Below the pieces are notes generated by a model. The model was not told the origin of the DNA. It saw only the letters and a list, made by a program, of their open reading frames with translations, and did no database searches. A stretch of 64,000 bases of DNA from Eublepharis macularius (taxonomy: Eukaryota > Chordata > Lepidosauria > Squamata > Eublepharidae): the NCBI RefSeq assembly GCF_028583425.1, contig NC_072791.1:194842311-194906310 (forward strand), given 5' to 3'. The position numbers were made by a program, and so were the translations under genes. This document shows positions 57,311-64,000 of the stretch, one piece after another. Each line of letters starts with the position of its first letter. Within the stretch, counting starts at the first letter, position 1.

Positions 57311-57452
57311 GATTCCGCACATGTTGGATAATGCACTTTCAATGCGCTTTATCAATCATTTGAGGTGGATTTTTTGTTCCGCCCACAAAAAAATCCGTTC
57401 CAAATTATCTATAAAGAGTATTGGAAGTGCATTATCCAATGTGTGCGGAATC
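57311..57452. mobile_element. 142-bp inverted-repeat element (intron 13)
   Basis: Termini GATTCCGCACA and TGTGTGCGGAATC, with further inverted words GTTGGATAATGCACTTTCAA and GAAGTGCATTATCCAA. ACT on both sides (57308-57310, 57453-57455) would be a 3-bp duplication. Non-coding. Confidence 0.7.
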
Positions 57453-57467
57453 ACTCTGTCTAAAAGC

Positions 57468-57869
57468 ACAATGGGTTGGTAGAAAAAGAGCTGGAGGAAC
57501 TCATTAGCATGACTCATTAGCATGACTCATTAGCATATGCCCCGCCCCTTGACATCACCAGAAATGTCATTGGCATCACTAATTTGCATATGCCACACCC
57601 CTTGACGTCACCTATCCTGGCTGTTTTGGACCGAATCCTGGCCATTCAGAGCCAAAATTGGGCCCAAAATGGTCAGGATTGGGCTGCTGCTGAGCAGGAG
57701 AGTGATCCACCACCCGTCAGAGGCCCGATCCAAGCCGTTTGGCCCCAATCCAGGACGAAACAGGCCCCAAACGGCTGAGAGTCAGGTGGGTGGGGCCATC
57801 TGACATGTGACCTCTTTGGGGAACTGTCGGAACTGCGTTCCTGCGCGTTCCCCCTCGAAATGAGCCCTG
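57468..57869. mobile_element. hAT-type element with CATTAGCATGACT repeats, copy 2
   Basis: Same family as 29332-29780, with three tandem CATTAGCATGACT-like units and the right end CCCCCTCGAAATGAGCCCTG. No clean 8-bp duplication; the left end lies only 15 bp from the neighbouring 142-bp element. Confidence 0.65.
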
Positions 57870-58362
57870 TATCTGTTGATACTAATTATAGTATTTCTAA
57901 TCTACTAAAAGACATATTATTCTCTTATTCCTTTTTTCCTTAATCCTTTCCAAGGCTGTTCTATTCTGGGTCTGCAGGCACGTTAAGCAGAGAGACCAGG
58001 CCAGCTCTGTCTACAGCCTACAAAAACATCCTCCATGATTTTTTAGTCAAACAATTGTTCCCATATATTCCTGGCTATATCCATGACAATATTAAAAGCT
58101 GACATACAACCCATGGGCTCTAAACATATGAAGAGGCTCCACAAGGAAGATTCCTGCTATGGAAGGCAGGATGCCACAGCACCTTCATTAGATAACATAG
58201 TGGAATGGAATCTATTTTATGACAGTAACTTTATATTGCAGTAAATTTATAATCAATATTTAAAAATAAAAAGTATGTATGCACACATAGATTATGAGAG
58301 AACTCCTTAATACTTTTGAATATTTTCTACATTATTAGAGTGCCAATATTTTGTTGCCAAAC

Positions 58363-58680
58363 CAGGGCATTTTTTCTGGGAAAAGAGGTGGTGGAACTCA
58401 AGCTTGCACAATGACATCACTTTGGGTCAGCTGGAACAAGGGAGGAGTTTTTTAAAGTTTAAATTGCCCTAGGCAAAAATGGTCACATGGCCGGTGCCCC
58501 CGCCCCCTGATCTCCAGACAGAGGGGAGTTTAGATTGTCGTCTGCACCGTTCGGCGGTGCAGAGGGCAATCTAAACTCCCCTCTGTCTGGAGATCAGGGG
58601 GCGGGCCACCGGCCATGTGACCATTTTTAAGAGGTGCCGGAGCTCGGTTCCACTGCGTTCCTGCTGGGAAAAAAGCCCTG
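58363..58680. mobile_element. Non-autonomous hAT fold-back element, copy D (intron 13)
   Basis: 318 bp, with the perfect duplication TGCCAAAC at 58355-58362 and 58681-58688. The longest of the four copies; it has an extra segment around 58402-58470 (AATGACATCACTTTGGGTCA). Confidence 0.85.
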
Positions 58681-59116
58681 TGCCAAACAATATTGTTTTT
58701 TAAAAAATCAGAAATATTATATTCTCAAGTCAATTTAAGGGAAGAGCATTCAGAGGTACTGAGATGGCAACGCTACCTAACATTAGAAATACTTCTGTAC
58801 AAAATGCACTGGAACAAAGATAGCGTTAATAAATCAGCTTCTGTCTATTTATATAGGCTAATCCTTAGAGTTGTTGCAGGTGATCTCTATAAAGTAGATT
58901 ATTTACTTTTAAGATTCTGTAATATTTTCACATAATATTATGTAATCTCATTTCAACTAAAAATGTGAGTCTACGTAAGCAAAGATACCAACACAAAAAA
59001 GAATTGTCTATGTAAAAACTTGTATAATTGTTTTCAAGCATACTGTACTCAAGCATACCTAGCAAAGCTGTTACTGACAGCTTTGCTATGGGCGACCCAC
59101 TGACAGAATGCTATCA

Positions 59117-59650
59117 ATTAGTTTTATATGGTAGTTTTCCGCGCAATGACGCGCGACGTTTCAGAATGGGGAGGGCCGTCTGGAATCGGCCTAGGATATG
59201 CTGCCTCCTGCATTGTCCTTAGCTCCCACTGCAATCCATTACTAAGGGTTCCCATCACCTAGCATGGGTCAAAAGAAACCAACTGCTTGAGAATCACCAC
59301 ACTGGTCAGAAGAACTATTGTAATTTTTATATTCAAGAGAGAAGGTGTTCACTCTGAGAAATATTTTAATGTATTATTTCCAGTACCAGCTTTAAGCATT
59401 TATTAATATATCTCCAATATGAGCCTTCCTAGTCCTTGAGCTCCTCCTGAGTGTGCTATCTTTAGAATTAGGCTCGAAGTATAATATATCTCCAATATGA
59501 GCCTTCCTAGTCCTTGAGCTCCTCATGAGTGTGCTATCTTTAGGCTCAAAGTAGTTTGTAATTATGCCACATTTAGTAATTATGCCACAGTTATTGATCA
59601 CAACAGGAAGGCCCAGTGTTTCTCCTTGCTGATTAGTTTTATATGGTAGT
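59117..59650. repeat. 496-bp segment between perfect 19-bp direct repeats
   Basis: ATTAGTTTTATATGGTAGT is at 59117-59135 and again at 59632-59650. Such flanks look like a retroposition target duplication, but the segment between has no A-run at either end. It starts with a GC-rich stretch (TTTTCCGCGCAATGACGCGC) and includes a 78-bp tandem duplication. Origin unknown. Confidence 0.6.
59404..59557. repeat. 78-bp tandem duplication
   Basis: Two units starting TAATATATCTCCAATATGAG, at 59404 and 59482. The second lacks five bases (AATTA) near its end. Only a few differences, so recent. Confidence 0.9.
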
Positions 59651-59853
59651 AAAAGTCTTCTTGGTTACATAGAACATGGGACAGCAATGTCCCTGTATGT
59701 TGTGGAATGGTCTGCCACCGATAGTATATTGGCTACTACTCTTTATGGTTTTAAACATTAAAATTCAATGAAATTTTGTACCATAGACTGAATTAAAAGG
59801 ATGAATTATATTTTAAAAATAAGTAAATAAATTATTACTTGCTGCATACATAC

Positions 59854-60092
59854 CAAGTTTCCAACCAAAAGTACATGGTTGAAATAGGGAGTCATCGGAT
59901 AATGCTCCATGGCCATAAATAGTGTATTTAAAACGATGCAGATAGTAATAGCAAGATCAACAAATGGATCCATCACTATTAAATTCACAATGTGTTTTAC
60001 TTTTAACCAAGGAGGCCAGCAGTCCCAGATTAAGAAAGTATTTGCAAATCTATACCAACACGGTGGACATTTCTGTCTGGATTCTTCAAGTT
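59854..60092 (-). CDS. SCN3A: SCN3A exon 13: domain II S1 to S2
   Basis: 239 bp, residues 45-124. Acceptor CTACAG, donor GTATGT. It begins in the conserved [16 protein letters not shown] segment, goes through [19 protein letters not shown] (start of domain II S1), [16 protein letters not shown] (S1) and ends in HVLLVGNL at the start of S2. Length and phase agree with the SCN family exon of 239 bp. The residues after the Cys-rich start ([12 protein letters not shown]) differ a little from mammalian SCN3A, which is usual for this cytosolic segment. Confidence 0.94.
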
Positions 60093-60419
60093 CTGTAGGA
60101 AAAGAAAAGATTTGAGAGGCAATAACTTTGAAACTCCAGATCAAAAATATTATCAATATTTTGCAACAGTATGGAGAAATATGTGTCATACAAACGCTTA
60201 ATTTTTTAAATTAAATATATGTCCATAATTACAGCTCTCTTCACTCTTATGCCTGATTATCAGAAACTGGTTGCTGCTAAACATGGCTTCTGATGTGTAA
60301 GTTCAATGTAGCTCAATCAGGTGAGATGAATTCATACCCTTGAGGAGAAGTGAGGCAACACACAATTGTACAAGAGGCTCCAGATTTCTTAACACAGTCC
60401 TGCTTGTTTTCAAAGGTAT

Positions 60420-60485
60420 CTGATGAAGAGAGCTTTGACTCTCGAAAACTTATACCATGGAAATCTTGTTGGTCTTTAAAGTGCA
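60420..60485 (+). repeat. Copy of the GACTCTCGAAAACTTATACC repeat
   Basis: GACTCTCGAAAACTTATACC followed by AAATCTTGTTGGTCTTTAAA; same family as 27-140 and 52130. Confidence 0.6.
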
Positions 60486-61140
60486 TTTGATTAATAACTA
60501 GGTTGTATTCATTGGACCATAGGCCTAGAACCATGCAATCAGGAGTCCTGCTTTTCACAGTTTCTGATAGCACAAAGAGATTCCTGTACACATTCCTTTC
60601 TGTACCCTGTGCATAGTTTCCAATCAATGTATGCAGGTTATGGGTGGAACTTGTCAACATGCTCCTACTCCTCCCTTCCACCCATACACATATCCTTGTG
60701 TGATCAGGAACCATGAAAAAGCAGGATTCCGGATTGCATGGACAGAGCTGTACTCAGTGAATCTTTGGTTCAATGAACATGCATAGATTGAGGAATTGAC
60801 TTGCTGCCACAATTCTGCACTGCTCTCCTTCCATGCATTCATTGTACATGCTTGAGAAAGGACTAATATCTTTTCTCAACTGAGAAAAGATACTTTTATT
60901 TTCCACTTTAAAGGCAAAAGCATCAGTTCCCAGTCATTATCACACAGGTATATTTCTTTCAAACATGCCACTGACTTACATCCTACCACTCTGCTTAGCA
61001 AAGTTTGAAGCCACCAGTGTAAGGAACCTTCTTTCAGCAGAAGTGGCTCAGCCTCCAGCAGAAGAGCCACTTTCACTGGAGAAGTTTTCTTAAGTTGCAG
61101 GAAGGCTTCCAACTTTGTTGAGTGGACCGTAGGATATACA

Positions 61141-61320
61141 TCATGGCGGTGTAATGGTTAGAGCATCAAATACCCATGCAGCGACCTGGAGCCAGTCACT
61201 ATCCCTCAATCAGCTTAACTGACTTCACACGGTTGTTTTGAGAATAAAATACAAGAAGGGGGAAACAATGTGCCCTATACACTAAGCTCCTTAGAGAAAT
61301 GTCAGGATAAAAATTAGATA
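61141..61320 (+). repeat. tRNA-derived SINE, diverged
   Basis: GGCGGTGTAATGGTTAGAGC (box A part), CAGCTTAACTGACTTCACAC and GTTGTTTTGAGAATAAAATA; resembles 38956-39160. Confidence 0.55.
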
Positions 61321-61901
61321 AAACCCACCCACAACACTTTTAAACCTGTCTGAAGGCTGTCATTATGTGTCATTTGCATGGGACACTTGCGTTAAAATTT
61401 ATGTTGACCAAGCTTCCAGATGTTGCCAGACCCTACCATTGTAAGCATGAACCCTCTGCAAGTAGACTGAACATCTGCAGAAATGGAGAGTGGGCACAAG
61501 CAGCACTCTGGCCTCAACCCTCCACCTCTGCATGATCACTGGCTTGTGAGCGTGGGGTCTATGTGCAGAGGCAGTGTCTATGCATATTCCCCCTTCCTGT
61601 GATCAGGGCAGGGAGGAAGCATATCAATGGTCACTACCTCCACTCTTAGGCACCAGGCACACAAGCCGGTGATCATGGGGAGGTGGGGAAAGTGTCCTCA
61701 TACTCGCACTCCCTCTGCGTGTTCAGTTACCAAGTGGAAGGGTCGTGTGTAAAAGGCTACTGATATCACCAAAGCATTGCTTGATGTCAGCACAGAATTT
61801 GACATTAAAAATAAAAATAACTTTCCCCCCGATTTATACACTTATGTGCACGTGATGCAAGGAACAGGAGCTAATCACGGCTCTTTGTGGTACATACACA
61901 A

Positions 61902-62156
61902 AACCAGTTTGGTGTAGTGGTTAAAAGCACGGGACTCTAATCTGGAGAACCTGGTTTGATTCCCCACTCCTCCGCTTGAAGCCAGCTGGGTGACCTTCGG
62001 TGAGTCACAGCGCTCTGGAGCTCTCTCAGCCCCACCCACCTCACAGGGTGATTGTTGTTGTGGGGATAATAATGACACACTCTGTAAACCGCTCTGAGTG
62101 GGTGTTAAGTTGTCCTGAAGGGCGGTATATAAATCTAATGTTGTTATTATTATTAT
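61902..62156 (+). repeat. tRNA-derived SINE, full length (intron 12)
   Basis: Box A in GTGTAGTGGTTAAAAGCACG and box B in CTGGTTTGATTCCCCACT. Body AAGCCAGCTGGGTGACCTTC, then CCCCACCCACCTCACAGGGT, and tail GAAGGGCGGTATATAAATCT with an ATT array. Best-preserved copy of the family at 1468 and 18775. Confidence 0.88.
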
Positions 62157-62747
62157 ACATGTGGTTAAGAAAAAGAAGAAGCATGGTTTCTCCTCTACGA
62201 ACTCTGCTAAAACTTCCACTAATTTTGTGACTCATAATCATAAAGCAGCCAGAAATGCCACCATTAGAGACTTTGTGGAGATCCGCTAGAAAAAAAAATG
62301 CAAAAAGAACTTAATACAACAACAGTATTTGAAGATACCATAAGAATGAGGCGGGGACACACACACATAGAATAATAGGTTGGATTCCACCAAATTTTCA
62401 AACTCCTCCAATTCACTTACAAACTCATACAACTTTTGTCGGTGCAGGTTCCACGATCTCCAGCACAGCCCTTTTGACGGTCAACGGGTACCCCCCTCCT
62501 CCCTTTTTCACCTATAGGAAAGCTGGCTGGATCCAATCCATTTTGTGCAAGTTCTGAAGGTGGTGGCTTCCCTATTTCCTACAGCAGCCTCCTGCTCCAG
62601 CTCTAACTCCTTATACTTGAAGAGGGCGAGCCTCATTGGAAGGAGTACAATTCTACCCAGAATTCTTACATCTCAGTAAACAAAGCAAAACGCCTTAGGA
62701 CAGAATTTCGCATAACAGGAGGTGAAGCAAGGTACATTATGTCCTAC

Positions 62748-62880
62748 CTTCCATCGTGTTTGTGAGTATGCTGGCAATACTCATCGCTCTTTGTCTTGCT
62801 GCAGATTCTTCCATTAGTTCAAGAGAAATCTGGTAAGAGCTTAATCTCCTCTTCCTTATTTCTGTTTCAGTAGTGGTACC
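62748..62880 (-). CDS. SCN3A: SCN3A exon 12: end of domain I-II linker
   Basis: 133 bp, residues 1-44 of the visible protein. The acceptor is a CAG just above 62880 and the donor GTAGGA just below 62748. It encodes the end of the cytoplasmic loop between domains I and II, including [11 protein letters not shown], a basic-serine stretch resembling kinase sites, and [16 protein letters not shown]. The exon starts on a codon boundary and ends after one base of a Glu codon completed in exon 13. The RRLSSYQIS form matches my memory of mammalian SCN3A better than the serine-rich form of SCN1A. This is the most upstream exon visible; the preceding intron runs off the right edge. Confidence 0.9.
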
Positions 62881-64000
62881 CTGCGAATACAATAGTGGTT
62901 AAAAATGCCTAAAACTTACCATAAGCTACAAGATCTATCTTACTGGTAGTTTTTTCATTGGTGGGTTAGTTTTTACTAAGCATTTGTTAATTTCATCGGT
63001 GATGAATTAATGCTTTTGAAAGCCCTCTGAATTTTTGTTTGTTTAAAAGACCATTTCAGTCGGAGAGCTGCTGTTCAAAATACAGAAGTCCAAATCTTCC
63101 TTGGATACACAACCCTCTTGTTTGCAAGATTCTTCAGATCTCCACTAATGTATGTTGAACAAAAATAATACTAGAAATACAATGATTTCTACTTAGAGAA
63201 GGACCCTCCAAGAGGATATCGAGTCATTTCACACACTCTGGTTTTCACAGACAGTATATCCCACGGGGAGCTGCAGCTAAGAAGAGCTTCCTAGTATATC
63301 TGTATGAAATTTGTAATTATAGGGTTGGATCCCAATGATAATTTCTAGGAATGTGCACTAGCACCAAAATCCAGATTTAGAATTAAGACCCTTCAGATTT
63401 GTAATTTGGAAAATCCAGAATTTTCTAATATCTGAAACTTCCCTAAAGTCAATAGGAAAAGTCATTTTCCACTTTTAAAAAAGTGCAAAAAGGCAAGCCA
63501 TTTTTACAAGGTTGCCCGTAATCCTCTGACCCTCTCTATGCCTATGCGCCAACCTCTAAAATGCGCAAAGAGTTGCCACAGAAGCATTGGGCACGGCACA
63601 GTAGAGGACAGCTGGTGTTGGGGCAGCACTGGCAGGCAGGCCAACAGTGGTAAGTAGGTGGGAACTACCCAACTGCACTGGGCACAGCACAACTGAATGA
63701 AGGAGCACAGTCCTGGCATACCAGCTGGAAGAAGAGGAGGGACAGCAGGAAGAGGCAACAGAATGAAGCATTGTATACTTGTTCTGTAGGCTGGAATGTG
63801 CCATTCTCTTACTCAAGGGGCATCTCAGGGAAACCCAGCAAGGACATCAAAGCTCTTGCAGCCTTCCCCATGTTTCAACTTCCTCTACCATACCCATGTT
63901 TCATACTGCTAGCAGTCTCCCCCATAAAAACAACAGCACCTGATTCTGCTACAGTAGAACACAGACACACACACGCACACACACCAGGAAAGAAAAGCAC
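62881..64000 (-). other. SCN3A: Intron 11, part (runs off the window)
   Basis: At 63340-63480 TAGGAATGTGCACTAGCACC and AAAATCCAGATTTAG resemble one arm of the element at 24402. A CA-rich run is at 63962-63984. No other feature recognised; the two overlapping minus-strand frames at 63504-63816 have no family signature. Confidence 0.5.

Larger units (their letters stand above)
60093..62747 (-). other. SCN3A: Intron 12
   Basis: Holds the SINE copies listed separately; otherwise unassigned. Confidence 0.6.

Noticed and set aside
61902..62000. A functional tRNA gene
   Set aside because: Box A and box B are present, but the sequence continues into a SINE body and tail and does not fold into a complete cloverleaf with an acceptor stem.
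63504..63816. Cys/Pro/Leu-rich minus-strand frames
   Set aside because: Low-complexity, overlapping in two frames, no signature and no splice context; intronic.

Overview
This window is vertebrate genomic DNA, most likely from a squamate reptile (a lizard in the broad sense). Two things show this. A Sauria-type SINE with a Bov-B-like tail and several lizard-typical repeat families lie throughout. The only cellular gene is an intron-rich voltage-gated sodium channel alpha subunit. I cannot name the species from the sequence.

The gene is on the minus strand and runs from right to left. Fifteen coding exons (exons 12 to 26 in the usual SCN1A/2A/3A numbering) lie between 62880 and 7211. Their splice sites can be read directly. 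Joined, they give 3999 nt: one uninterrupted frame of 1332 codons plus a stop. It covers the end of the domain I-II linker, all of domains II, III and IV, and the C-terminal tail. Exons 1 to 11 lie beyond the right edge. Paralogue-specific residues in the II-III linker, domain III S3-S4, the domain III pore loop and the tail fit SCN3A (Nav1.3) best. The intron between exons 23 and 24 starts with AT and ends with AC, a known conserved peculiarity of sodium channel genes. Selectivity-filter residues E (DII), K (DIII) and A (DIV), the IFM inactivation particle, the ankyrin-binding motif, the IQ motif and a PPSY motif are all visible.

Layout: 1-5470 is downstream intergenic sequence with SINEs and two hAT elements. 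About 5470-7210 is the probable 3'UTR. Intron 25 holds a 5'-truncated L1 (9168-14149). Intron 19 (15.3 kb) holds CR1 pieces, a GC-rich insertion with a minisatellite, two fold-back elements and a complete-length L1 (31792-38116). Intron 16 (12.6 kb) holds SINEs, an inverted SINE pair and a solo LTR (45845-46688). Introns 12 to 15 hold more hAT-type and palindromic elements. Both L1 copies and the solo LTR are antisense to the channel gene.

I see no second host gene, no RNA gene and no new multi-gene system. The most informative non-genic signals are (a) a four-copy non-autonomous hAT family with four different perfect 8-bp target duplications, (b) two 181-bp palindromic elements with identical 3-bp flanks, (c) a solo LTR with a 5-bp duplication, and (d) a 496-bp segment between perfect 19-bp direct repeats that I cannot assign.
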